64,000 bases of DNA. Origin: Acidobacteriota bacterium. Lineage in GTDB: Bacteria > Acidobacteriota > Terriglobia > Acidiferrales > UBA7541. The notes beneath the pieces were generated by a model, which had not been told where the DNA came from, did not search any database, and worked only from the letters and a program-made list of their open reading frames with translations. The position numbers were made by a program, and so were the translations under genes. The stretch lies in contig JAKASX010000001.1 of NCBI GenBank assembly GCA_021818865.1, positions 62,001-126,000 on the forward strand, written 5' to 3'. Positions 7,748 to 15,139 of this stretch are shown here, piece by piece; the first letter of the stretch is position 1; each line of letters begins with the position of its first letter.

Positions 7748-8716
7748 CTAGAAGGCCGGCTCCGGCAGGCCCAGGTACGGGACGGTCACGACGAGGGCAT
7801 ATCTCTGCTCCCAGATCCAGTGCCACAGGTTGCCTGGGTCTGGGGTCAGTGGCTTGCCGGCAATCGCGTCCTCCGCCTTAGTGACCTCTCGCGTGAGGAC
7901 CATCGTCGTTAGGCTGGCCGAGATCCTGTTGCCCGCAGGGCCCACAGTGACATCTCTTGAGGCGGCCTTCACGATTCCGAAGGGTCCGGCGCCAGGTGAG
8001 ACCCACACGTCGCCGCCGTGGTGCCGGAAGCTCCAGTGCTCGCAATGAAAAGTTCCCGCCGGCGTGGTCACTACGGCTGGGCCGAGGTCGTCCGCCCTCG
8101 GCATCTCCAAGTACTGCACGTTTGCCATCCTGAGTCCGGAGAAATAGCCTCTCCCGCCCACCGAGCCAACCCCCCACCAGTTGTCTGGGTCGCTCCATGG
8201 TCCGTTGTACCAGACCCCCGTCGTCTTTCCACGTGGGGTGTGGATGTACCCTGAGGCGGCCTGGAGGTCGCCCTGCGCCCAGCTCCAGAGCCACTCCTGC
8301 GGGAGGGCCATCGGCGGATGGCCCGGAACCAGAGCTACTCCTCTCGAAAACGCCGCCCTCCCCGTGTCTACTGTGAACAGTACCTTGTTGACCAGCGATT
8401 CCTTCTTGCCGGGAAGATGCCCGGACGCCTCCAGCCAATACCACTCCCTTCCCGCGATGATGCGGGCCCCTACGATGGCCAACCTAAACTCGCAATCTGT
8501 GAGCCAGTGCTTAGGGGGGGTCTTTGTCTTTACGCTGTACTCGGCCCCGAACCCGACGGAGAGTTCCCACGCATGCCAGAAGGGCGGGGCATTGCGACGT
8601 ACGGTCCCCTGGGCACGCGCTGCCAGGCTAGCTGCCGCCAGCGTCAAAACCACCGCGACGGTGCACCAAGCCACGCTCACGACACCGCGCTGCAACGTGC
8701 GCCTCAGAAGCTGCAT
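7748..8716 (-). CDS. Exported protein, paralogue 2 of the RHS-linked family
   Basis: About 322 residues with an N-terminal signal peptide (hydrophobic core VVSVAW through LAAASLAARAQG). The body is clearly homologous to the protein at 10105-11016. Shared blocks include AWELSVGFGAEYSV, YWLEASGHLPG, VNKVLFTVDTG, PMALPQEWL, GPFGIVKA and a closing DAIAGKPLTPDPGNLWHWIW. A TPAGTFHCEHW block is present here. I recall acidobacterial periplasmic proteins with a similar CEHW pattern but cannot name a family. The start at 8716 is uncertain (8746 and 8731 also in frame); all of them overlap the end of RHS cassette B, so the two genes are physically coupled. Role unknown; immunity or cargo processing is inference from position. 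Confidence 0.6.
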   Translation of the reverse strand: MQLLRRTLQRGVVSVAWCTVAVVLTLAAASLAARAQGTVRRNAPPFWHAWELSVGFGAEYSVKTKTPPKHWLTDCEFRLAIVGARIIAGREWYWLEASGHLPGKKESLVNKVLFTVDTGRAAFSRGVALVPGHPPMALPQEWLWSWAQGDLQAASGYIHTPRGKTTGVWYNGPWSDPDNWWGVGSVGGRGYFSGLRMANVQYLEMPRADDLGPAVVTTPAGTFHCEHWSFRHHGGDVWVSPGAGPFGIVKAASRDVTVGPAGNRISASLTTMVLTREVTKAEDAIAGKPLTPDPGNLWHWIWEQRYALVVTVPYLGLPEPAF

Positions 8717-9987
8717 GGGTCCATGTCCCATGGCGTCGGCAGGCAAGAATTGCCTCCGCCGCCACTGCTGCCGAAGAACATCTGCATGTCGAATTGGGGA
8801 AACCCGGCATCGAGCCAGTCTCCGAGCAGGTTGCCTCCGATCGGAATGTCGTCCTCGGCCGGGAAGCCGTACGCGTGCGTGTAAAATGACAGCCCCTCCG
8901 CTACATTACTCCCGCTTGCCGAGGGGGCACCGAAGATAGCGTCGAAGCTGGGCTGATAGTAGTTCAGATAGAACCATGATTCTTGTTCCGCGGGCGTCAA
9001 GTTTTTCGGAGGTACGGGCGGGGAGGAAAGGTACGTCCCGCACCCTGACGGGCCGGGGTGTGTCCAGGCCTGTTGTGTTAGAGGGCCTGGCCCTGGCGCA
9101 GAGAAGGCGTCGCACACCGCGCCGAAGGCGCTGCCGTACGGGCTGGTTGGCGTGGGCGCGTGGCTGCGCAGGTACGCAAGGAAGGCGCGCGCTTCGATCT
9201 CAGCGGCCTCGGCTATTTGGAGCATCGCCCCAAGGGGATGCGCCGGCACGGGGGTTGGTGCGGCACCCGTCCACCCCCCGGCGATGGAAACCGTCGGGCC
9301 TCCAGCGATCAAGGCAGCGACGAATACTTCTGTAGAATTGCCTGCGGGAGCGCCAAAGGCCGCTGGCATTTCCCTTGGGCCGACGAAGCTCGTCGGGTTG
9401 TTTGCAATATAGGAGTAGCCGTTCAAGGATTGTGGGCTTCCGACGTCCGCGAGCGTGAAATCTGGACTCATGAAGCGGCCGAGACGCGGGTTGTAATACC
9501 TTGCGTACGCATAATAATTACCCGTTTCGGAGTCGAATTCGTAGCCGGTGAATTTGTACGTGGGCGAGCAGGACGTGTTGTAGTCGTTTTCCTGCCCATA
9601 CGGATAATAATCCGCGCTGGAACACACGTTCCCGCTTGAATCGGTGACTGCTCGCGTCGAGCCGATGGCATCCGCGAAATAATAGTAGACGTTGCCGGAG
9701 GAGTCCTTCCACGCGATTCTTCGTCCGGCGAAGAAAATGTAATCGCGTTCCATTCCGCCGCTCGTGTTAGTCTCTTCGATCACCTGGCCAGTATACGCGC
9801 GCCAGTAGAGCGTGCCGCTGGATTTTTCGACGCGCAGGCCGTCGCCGTCGTACGTGTAATTCACGCCGTTGGCTCTCGTGATTTCGCCCGCACCGTTGTA
9901 CGTGTAACTGTACAGTGCGTCGCCCGTAATGTCGCCATCAGCATCGTAGCTGGGCCCGCTGCTGGAAATCTGGTTGTTGCCATTCAC
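8704..9987 (-). CDS. RHS-core fragment B with unique C-terminal tip
   Basis: A 427-residue frame starting with GTG inside RHS sequence (NGNNQISSSGPSYDADGD). It carries the same core as copy A (RDYIFFAGRRIAWKDSSGN, YYPYGQENDYNTSC, YNPRLGRFMSPD). Homology extends upstream to about 10020 (KCTGPSLSVTV) and stops next to an in-frame TGA. After NGYSYIANNPTSF the expected DPxGL border is replaced by VGPREM, so the usual cleavage/border motif is missing. The ~220-residue tip is Pro/Ala/Gly-rich with a helical stretch (AMLQIAEAAEIEARAFLAYL) and ends DMDPCSF; I recognise no toxin fold. Its stop overlaps the start region of the next exported protein, suggesting the pair moved and is translated together. 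Confidence 0.7.
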   Translation of the reverse strand: MNGNNQISSSGPSYDADGDITGDALYSYTYNGAGEITRANGVNYTYDGDGLRVEKSSGTLYWRAYTGQVIEETNTSGGMERDYIFFAGRRIAWKDSSGNVYYYFADAIGSTRAVTDSSGNVCSSADYYPYGQENDYNTSCSPTYKFTGYEFDSETGNYYAYARYYNPRLGRFMSPDFTLADVGSPQSLNGYSYIANNPTSFVGPREMPAAFGAPAGNSTEVFVAALIAGGPTVSIAGGWTGAAPTPVPAHPLGAMLQIAEAAEIEARAFLAYLRSHAPTPTSPYGSAFGAVCDAFSAPGPGPLTQQAWTHPGPSGCGTYLSSPPVPPKNLTPAEQESWFYLNYYQPSFDAIFGAPSASGSNVAEGLSFYTHAYGFPAEDDIPIGGNLLGDWLDAGFPQFDMQMFFGSSGGGGNSCLPTPWDMDPCSF

Positions 9988-10020
9988 AGTGACGCTGAGA
10001 CTGGGCCCCGTGCATTTGGG
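9395..10020 (-). repeat. RHS-core DNA repeat, copy 2
   Basis: Second copy of the core segment. It covers the same stretch as copy 1 and reaches about 60 residues further upstream (through KCTGPSLSV). It ends abruptly just after the stop of the exported-protein gene at 10105. Confidence 0.8.
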
Positions 10021-10104
10021 ACTCCATCAGGCAATGCGCCGGCTCCCGAAAGATACGGTTCGCGCTCACGCAAATCCCGACTAAGACTGGCAACGGCCTG
10101 CAGC

Positions 10105-11016
10105 TTATCCTGGCGCACCTGGCTCTGGAAGTCCGAGCTGCGGAAGGCAGAGCGCCGGCCTTCCCCTCGCCCATTGGTCCCAGATCCAGCCCCAGAGCAC
10201 ATCTGGGCGTGCCGAAAGGGGCTTGCTGACTATCGCGTCCTTAGCGCCGCTCAGAACGCGCGTCAGCAGCATGGCGGAGGGGAGTGCATACGTGCCGGCC
10301 TCTCCAAAGCTCGCCTTGACGATACCAAATGGGCCTGCCTCTCTCGCGATGTACACCCGCACCGAGCCGCCGGCGAGAAGCCAAGGTGCCGCGCTCGCAT
10401 GCATGCTCCATAGCTGAGCCCTGTATCTTCCTGCTGGCACCCCTATCCACTCCTCCCTCACGGGCACCGCCTTGGGGATCTCCGAAAGCCCTGTCGCTGG
10501 CCCGAAAAACCCGGGCACATACTGGGAGGTGACCGTGCCGGGTGAGGGAGCGGTACCGAAGCCAGCGGTTGTGTAGGGCTCTATGAACCCGGTCGCTGCG
10601 GCTAATTCGCCCCGAGTCCATTGGGGCAGCCAACTCCTCGGCAACTCCATGGCCGGGCGTCCTGGTAGCTGCGTAATCGCCCTTACGAACACCACGCTGT
10701 CCCCCTCCCTGTAAAACAGCGCTTTGTTTACGAATGGCTCAGGGGAGCCTGGCAGGCGCGACGAGATCTCAAGCCAATACATTTTGCCGCCCCGCCGAGG
10801 CTCCTCACCGACCACGGCCAAGTCAATCACACACGTCGCCGCATACGAACAACTCACTCGGTACTCCGCGCCAGAGCCAACCCTCAGGTCCCAGGCCTTA
10901 GAAAATGCCGGCGCTCTCCAGCGGACGCCCTTCTCTTTGACACAGCCAGCCGCGCACGCCAGCGCGAGCCCCAAGGACCACGACTTCGCGTGCCTGGCCA
11001 ATCGCTGGAAAGCCAT
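10105..11016 (-). CDS. Predicted lipoprotein, paralogue 1 of the RHS-linked family
   Basis: About 303 residues from the ATG at 11016. That start gives a compact lipoprotein signal (FQRLARHAKSW, hydrophobic LGLALA, then AAGC at about residue 26); the frame is open to 11193 but the extra sequence is low-complexity. The body is paralogous to the protein at 7748-8716: AWDLRVGSGAEYRV, YWLEISSRLPGS, VNKALFYREG, PAMELPRSWL, GPFGIVKASFG and KPLSARPDVLWGWIWDQ. The CEHW-type motif of the paralogue is replaced by RAQLWSM. It sits directly after the broken end of RHS fragment C and before RHS fragment B, so RHS and this family alternate. Function unknown. Confidence 0.6.
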   Translation of the reverse strand: MAFQRLARHAKSWSLGLALACAAGCVKEKGVRWRAPAFSKAWDLRVGSGAEYRVSCSYAATCVIDLAVVGEEPRRGGKMYWLEISSRLPGSPEPFVNKALFYREGDSVVFVRAITQLPGRPAMELPRSWLPQWTRGELAAATGFIEPYTTAGFGTAPSPGTVTSQYVPGFFGPATGLSEIPKAVPVREEWIGVPAGRYRAQLWSMHASAAPWLLAGGSVRVYIAREAGPFGIVKASFGEAGTYALPSAMLLTRVLSGAKDAIVSKPLSARPDVLWGWIWDQWARGRPALCLPQLGLPEPGAPG

Positions 11017-11239
11017 GCCTTTGGCCCCATGCGGGCTTTCTCGCCCTGCACCAGCCGAGGCGGAGGAGCCACAGACAGGATGCGTATTTGCGCGGGGGCT
11101 TGGCGGCTGCTCGTGACCCTCACAGGCTGCACACATCGTTCCATCCGCCGATGCCGCATTCGCTGTTCCCCGAAAATCCCCCTCCCTCTCCAAAAAACGT
11201 ATTCACGTCGAAGGAGGGGAGCCGGGGTCGGCTGCGAAG

Positions 11240-11520
11240 TTAATGTAGTCGCGTTGCATTCCACCGCTCGCGTTTGTCTCTTCGATCACCTGGCCAGTAT
11301 ACGCGCGCCAGAAGAGCGTGCCGCTGGATTTTTCGACGCGCAGGCCGTTGCCGTCATACGTATAATTCACGCCGTTGGCGCTGGTGATTTCGTTCGCGCC
11401 GTTGAACGTGTAGCTGTACAGCGCGTCGGCTGTCATGTCGCCATCAGCATCGTAACTGAACCCGCTGCTGGAAATCTGGTTGTTGCCATTCACCGAAACG
11501 CTCAGGCTCGGGCCGGAGCA
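11240..11520 (-). repeat. RHS-core DNA repeat, copy 3 (partial)
   Basis: Matches copies 1 and 2 from the NGNNQISSSG region to RDYI, then diverges at about 11240, where the exported-protein gene begins. The second half of the core present in the other copies is absent. Confidence 0.8.
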
Positions 11521-12117
11521 CTTGAAGACGCTCATCGAAAGCAGGTTGCCGAGAGCATCATCGGCGAGGTTGCCTCCAGTGCCGAAATTCAAGCCCCAGC
11601 AGTCCTGACCGGAGCCCGCTTGTGTTTGGGCTTGTAAGATGCGGCCGAGCGGATCGTAGCTGAAGGATTCGTTTCGGCCGCTGTCGTTGCCGTTGCCGAT
11701 TGACGTGACGCTGCCGTTGTTCGCAAAGCCGTAGCTCAGATTGAGCGCGCTGCCGGCGGACGAGGAAGCGGAGATCGAGGTGGGCTCCAAGTCGGGATTG
11801 TAGCTCCAGCTTTCGGTGATTCCGCCGAAGCCGCCGCTGACGTAGCCGTGGAGGTCCTGATCGAGCGCGCCCTGCGGCCAGTAAGTGGCGTTCTGCGCGT
11901 AGTTCGTGCCGCTCGCACCCACGGCGGTCAGTGGACGCTGGGCGCCGCTGTACGTGTAATTGACCGTTCGACCGTCGGGATACGTGAGCGAGACGAGCGA
12001 GCCGTCAAGGTTGTAGGAATGCAGGATGATCTTCGTGACGCCGGCAATTGTCTTCTCTTCGGCCACGATGCGCCCTGCGGGACCGTAGCTCCAGGCGGTT
12101 TGGCCCGATTGAACCCA

Positions 12118-12140
12118 ATTGTCCGTAATGTCCGTAAAAA
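12118..12140 (+). repeat. TGTCCGTAA-type double motif, right copy
   Basis: TTGTCCGTAA followed at once by TGTCCGTAAAAA, in the same orientation as the copy at 4766-4789. It lies precisely where RHS fragment C loses its upstream frame, 140 bases before the end of the Nramp-like gene. Confidence 0.5.
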
Positions 12141-12279
12141 ATCGGCTTCAGTTGCAGTCGGAGTTGCCGCGTAAATGGCAGAGCAAGGGAGGTTTGGAAT
12201 GGTTCCTAGGATCGGACCTACAACCTTTCGGTTTTCAGCATTCGGATTGCGAGCCTGGCGGTGCGGCCTTCCCTGCCCT

Positions 12280-13629
12280 CTACAGGCCGGGGATCAAGAG
12301 CATGCCGGGCGCGGCATTGGCCTTGCCGAAGGTCAGCGAGTAAATCATGAAGAGCGTGACGACGATCATTACCATCACGGCGATCCAGCCGATCACGTTG
12401 AAAACGCGCCCATTCGTCAATTTTCCCATCAGGTCGCGCCGGTTGATCAGCAGCAGCATGAAAATGATCACGATCGGCAGCCAAATACCGTTGGCCACCT
12501 GGGAATAGAGCAGGATTTTGAAAAGAGGGGCGTGGGGAATCAGGATGATCGCACCACCTACGACGATCAAACCCGTGTAGAGGGCGTAGAAAATCGGCGC
12601 TTCGGCGAGTTTGCGGTCGATACCGGCCTCAAACCCAAGCCCTTCGCAAATTACGTGCGCGGTGGAAAGCGGCAGCACCGAAGCGGAAAAAACCGATGCA
12701 TTGAGCAGGCCGAAAGCGAACAGCCACGACGCCCAACGCCCGGCGAGCGGGGCGAGCGCCGCGGCCGCCTGGCCGGCGTCGGTGATATTCAAAACGCCAT
12801 GCAGATTGAGCGTGGCCGCCGTGCAGACGATGATGAAAAAGACCACGATCATGGACGTGACGCTGCCGAGCAGGACATCCATGCGGGCGTGCCGATATTG
12901 CCGCGGACCGATTTTCTTTTCGACTTCGCTCGCCTGCAGGTAGAAGAACTGCCACGGGGCCACCGTCGTGCCCACCAGGCCGACCAGCATCACCAGATAG
13001 CCGCCGCTGAAATGAAATTCCGGCACCAAGGTCCGGTGAATCGCCAGCGACCAATCGGGCTTCGCCAGAATCGCGGAAAAGACGTAGCAAACATAAAAGC
13101 TGCAACCGACCAGAAACACCTTTTCCACGACGCGATAAGTCCCGTTCACCACCAGCAGCCACACCAGCAGCGCTGCCACGGGCACGGCGATGTACTTGGA
13201 AATGCCGAAAATGCTCATGCTTTCGGCGACGCCGGCGAATTCCGCCGTCGTATTGCCCAGGTCCACCAGCAGGCCTGCCAGCATCAGGAAAAAGGTCCAG
13301 CGGAATCCGAATTCCTCGCGCGTAAGGTCGGAAAGCCCTTTGCCCGTCACCACGCCCATGCGGGCGCTCATTTCCTCGGTGACGTACAGAAGGATCGTCA
13401 GAGGGATCATCGTCCAGAGCAGCGCGTAGCCGAATTGCGCTCCGGTCTGGGAGTAGGTGGCGATGCCGCCAGCGTCGTTATCGACGTTGGAGGCGATAAG
13501 CCCGGGACCGATCACCGCCAGGAACAAAAAGATCCGTCGGCGCCACAAATGGAGCTGATGGCGGAGGCTGGGCTCGGGGCGTTCCTCGCGGCGGGAGCGC
13601 AGCCGGCTGGTGAGTGTGGGCCAATTCAT
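12280..13629 (-). CDS. Divergent Nramp-family divalent metal transporter
   Basis: A 449-residue inner-membrane transporter with about 11 hydrophobic segments and the Nramp fold pattern (GPGLIAS in segment 1, GAQFGYALLW after it). The metal-site motifs are altered. In segment 1 the canonical DPGN reads DNDAGG (D50), and in segment 6 the canonical MPH reads APW (A224-P225-W226). The lost methionine is the residue that favours Mn/Fe over Ca/Mg in true Nramps, so this belongs with Nramp-related transporters that may prefer Mg or another hard cation. The start ATG overlaps the stop of the MgtE-N/CBS gene as ATGA, implying translational coupling and a shared job in Mg/Mn homeostasis. The family is sure; the substrate is inferred. 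Confidence 0.85.
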   Translation of the reverse strand: MNWPTLTSRLRSRREERPEPSLRHQLHLWRRRIFLFLAVIGPGLIASNVDNDAGGIATYSQTGAQFGYALLWTMIPLTILLYVTEEMSARMGVVTGKGLSDLTREEFGFRWTFFLMLAGLLVDLGNTTAEFAGVAESMSIFGISKYIAVPVAALLVWLLVVNGTYRVVEKVFLVGCSFYVCYVFSAILAKPDWSLAIHRTLVPEFHFSGGYLVMLVGLVGTTVAPWQFFYLQASEVEKKIGPRQYRHARMDVLLGSVTSMIVVFFIIVCTAATLNLHGVLNITDAGQAAAALAPLAGRWASWLFAFGLLNASVFSASVLPLSTAHVICEGLGFEAGIDRKLAEAPIFYALYTGLIVVGGAIILIPHAPLFKILLYSQVANGIWLPIVIIFMLLLINRRDLMGKLTNGRVFNVIGWIAVMVMIVVTLFMIYSLTFGKANAAPGMLLIPGL

Positions 13630-14867
13630 CGCTTCTGGCGCAGGCGGCTGACGACGTCGTCCACCGTAATCACGCCTACCGGGCGCTCGTCGTCGTCGAC
13701 CACCGCCAGACTCCTCAGATTGTATTTGTCGAACATTTCAAAAACTTCCCGCTCCCCAGTTTCCCCGCGCACGTAGACCCGAGGTTCGCTCTTCAGTTCG
13801 CGCATGGGCCGCTCGTCGTCAGCGAGCACCAGCCGCGCGACGGCCACCGTTCCCGTAAAGACCGCGTGCGCATCGATCAAAACGATCGTATCGAGCTGAT
13901 CGGGCTTCAGATCGCGAGACCGGATCCAGGCGACCGCTTCCTGGCGCGTCGCGTCTTCGCCGACGAACACGAAATCGGTATTCATCATCCAGCCGGCCGT
14001 TCCCTCGCCGAATCGCAGGAGTTCGCTCACTTCCCGCGCTTCCTCGCGCGGCAGTTCGCAGAGCAGTTCCTCGCTGGTTTCCGGCGGCAAATTCGCCAAC
14101 AGGTGAGCCGCTTCGTCCGGCGCCATTTCCTCCAGAATATCCGCGGCGCGTCCCGGCTCCAGTTTCTCGACCACCTGCGTTTTCAGCCGGTGATCGAGTT
14201 CGGCAATCACCTCCGCTGCGGTCTGCTCGTCGAGCGAAGCCACGATTGCTTCGCGCTCGCTGGGCGAGAGTTCTTCCATGATGTCGGCCAGATCGGCCGG
14301 GTGCAGCCGGGCCAGCCGGTGGCCGGTGAGCCGGAGCTTCACGCGCCGCAGCGGATTCGGTTCGATCAGATTCACGAATTCCCAAGGGATCACGCGCGGC
14401 GGCAATTTATCCTGCAAACGCCGGATCACCTGCGCCGGGGCGAGTCCCTGCATGAGCCGGCCGACCGCGCCCGGCAGCCCCACATCCACCTGGCTGACAC
14501 GAAGCTCGATGGCGCCGTTCGTTCGGACTTCGGTCATGGTGATGTCGTTCACACGCACCACTTTGCGCCCATGCGTATCAATGATCTGCTGATCGAGCAG
14601 ATCCTTCTGAACGGCGAGCCACGCTTCGTTTGGGCTGTAGGGCCGCAGCGCCCGCTCGTCCACCTGCAACCGAATCGTGCCGGGCGCGACGAAGCCTATC
14701 TGGTCCCAACGGGCCACGAGCGGCTGGAAGCGCCCGCGCGCCAGCAGGAACCAGGCCACGCGGTTCGGCTGCTCCGCCGGCTCGATAAACATCTCCCGCA
14801 GGCGCCCGACGAAGTTGCCTTGGGCGTCGTAGGCCTGCGCACCCAGAATTTCAGTTGCTCGGAGCAC
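13626..14867 (-). CDS. Soluble PRC-barrel / MgtE-N / CBS-pair protein
   Basis: About 413 residues with no membrane segment. Domain order: a PRC-barrel-like module (GAQAYDAQGNFVGRLREMF), a second PRC-like module (DTHGRKVVRVNDI), the MgtE N-terminal superhelix (LHPADLADIMEELSPSE, then repeated EMAPDEAAHLLANLPPE), and a CBS pair ending in SLAVVDDDERPVGVITVDDVV. In MgtE these soluble domains sense Mg2+ and gate the channel; here the channel is missing and an Nramp-like transporter gene follows with a 4-base overlap, so it probably acts as that transporter's metal sensor. The start is placed at GTG 14867, preceded by GAGGTGG; the longer frame to 14933 would begin inside the leader terminator. Confidence 0.85.
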   Translation of the reverse strand: MLRATEILGAQAYDAQGNFVGRLREMFIEPAEQPNRVAWFLLARGRFQPLVARWDQIGFVAPGTIRLQVDERALRPYSPNEAWLAVQKDLLDQQIIDTHGRKVVRVNDITMTEVRTNGAIELRVSQVDVGLPGAVGRLMQGLAPAQVIRRLQDKLPPRVIPWEFVNLIEPNPLRRVKLRLTGHRLARLHPADLADIMEELSPSEREAIVASLDEQTAAEVIAELDHRLKTQVVEKLEPGRAADILEEMAPDEAAHLLANLPPETSEELLCELPREEAREVSELLRFGEGTAGWMMNTDFVFVGEDATRQEAVAWIRSRDLKPDQLDTIVLIDAHAVFTGTVAVARLVLADDERPMRELKSEPRVYVRGETGEREVFEMFDKYNLRSLAVVDDDERPVGVITVDDVVSRLRQKR

Positions 14868-14907
14868 ACCCACCTCATGCGGAGGACCGGGGCCCGCGTC
14901 GAGGCAT

Positions 14908-14951
14908 AAAAAAAGCCCCGTGGCCGGCAGCAAAGGCTTGGGCCACGGGGC
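14908..14951 (-). terminator. Intrinsic terminator in the leader of the metal-transport operon
   Basis: Perfect 11-bp stem GCCCCGTGGCC/GGCCACGGGGC (14941-14951 with 14915-14925), a 15-base loop and seven T on the minus strand. It lies about 40 bases before the GTG start of the MgtE-N/CBS gene, inside the transcript leader, so it must be regulated or it would silence the operon. Confidence 0.85.
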
Positions 14952-15075
14952 CTGTCCAATGTTCGGACAGGCTAAATCCCCGGACTCAGCGCCACCGGAC
15001 CCGAGCGGCCGGAAGGCTCCGCCCCGCTACCGAAGGGCGGTTCCCAGCCGGCCACATCTCTACTCCCATCCATTT
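14908..15075 (-). ncRNA. Structured leader RNA, candidate metal riboswitch (yybP-ykoY-like?)
   Basis: Minus-strand leader of the MgtE-N/Nramp pair. It begins with GATGGGAGTAG, followed by a long GC-rich stem (GGCCGG...CCGGCC enclosing CCGCCC/GGGGCGG with a TTCGG loop), then GGCGCTGAGTCCGG, a perfect hairpin GCCTGTCC/GGACAGGC and a terminator. The GGGAGTAG and GCTGAG words and their order recall the yybP-ykoY (Mn2+) riboswitch, whose consensus has GGGGAGUAG and CUGAGAC; the match is imperfect, so the class is tentative. A structured leader plus terminator in front of a metal-transport operon argues for metal-dependent antitermination. Confidence 0.5.
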
Positions 15076-15139
15076 CTGCCTCGCATTCCTTTAGTAGGAG
15101 CAGTTCGACTCTTTGTCAAGAACAGAGTCGCGCAATCGC

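Larger units (their letters stand above)
11203..12147 (-). pseudogene. RHS-repeat fragment C, truncated at both ends
   Basis: An open stretch of about 315 codons encoding YD/RHS repeats. Examples are WSYGPAGRIVAEE, YNLDGSLVSLTYPDGRTVNY, SYDPLGRIL, the block also seen upstream in fragment B (KCSGPSLSV) and the beginning of the core (YTYDGNGLRVEKSSGTL, RDYINFA). The 5' side stops at an in-frame TGA (12148-12150) beside the TGTCCGTAA motif, so the long N-terminal shell of a normal RHS protein (over 1000 residues) is missing. At the 3' side the core breaks off after RDYINFA and a short unrelated tail ends at 11203. It is the least truncated of the three RHS fragments upstream and probably the remains of the parental gene. 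Confidence 0.75.

Noticed and set aside
12175-13776. A 533-residue plus-strand frame opposite the Nramp-like gene
   Set aside because: His/Gln/Arg-rich composition and no motifs; the minus strand encodes a coherent multi-pass transporter.
14915-15075. tRNA or small protein gene in the leader
   Set aside because: No cloverleaf or CCA-type end; the hairpins and T-run fit a leader with a terminator, and the extended reading frame would begin inside the terminator stem.
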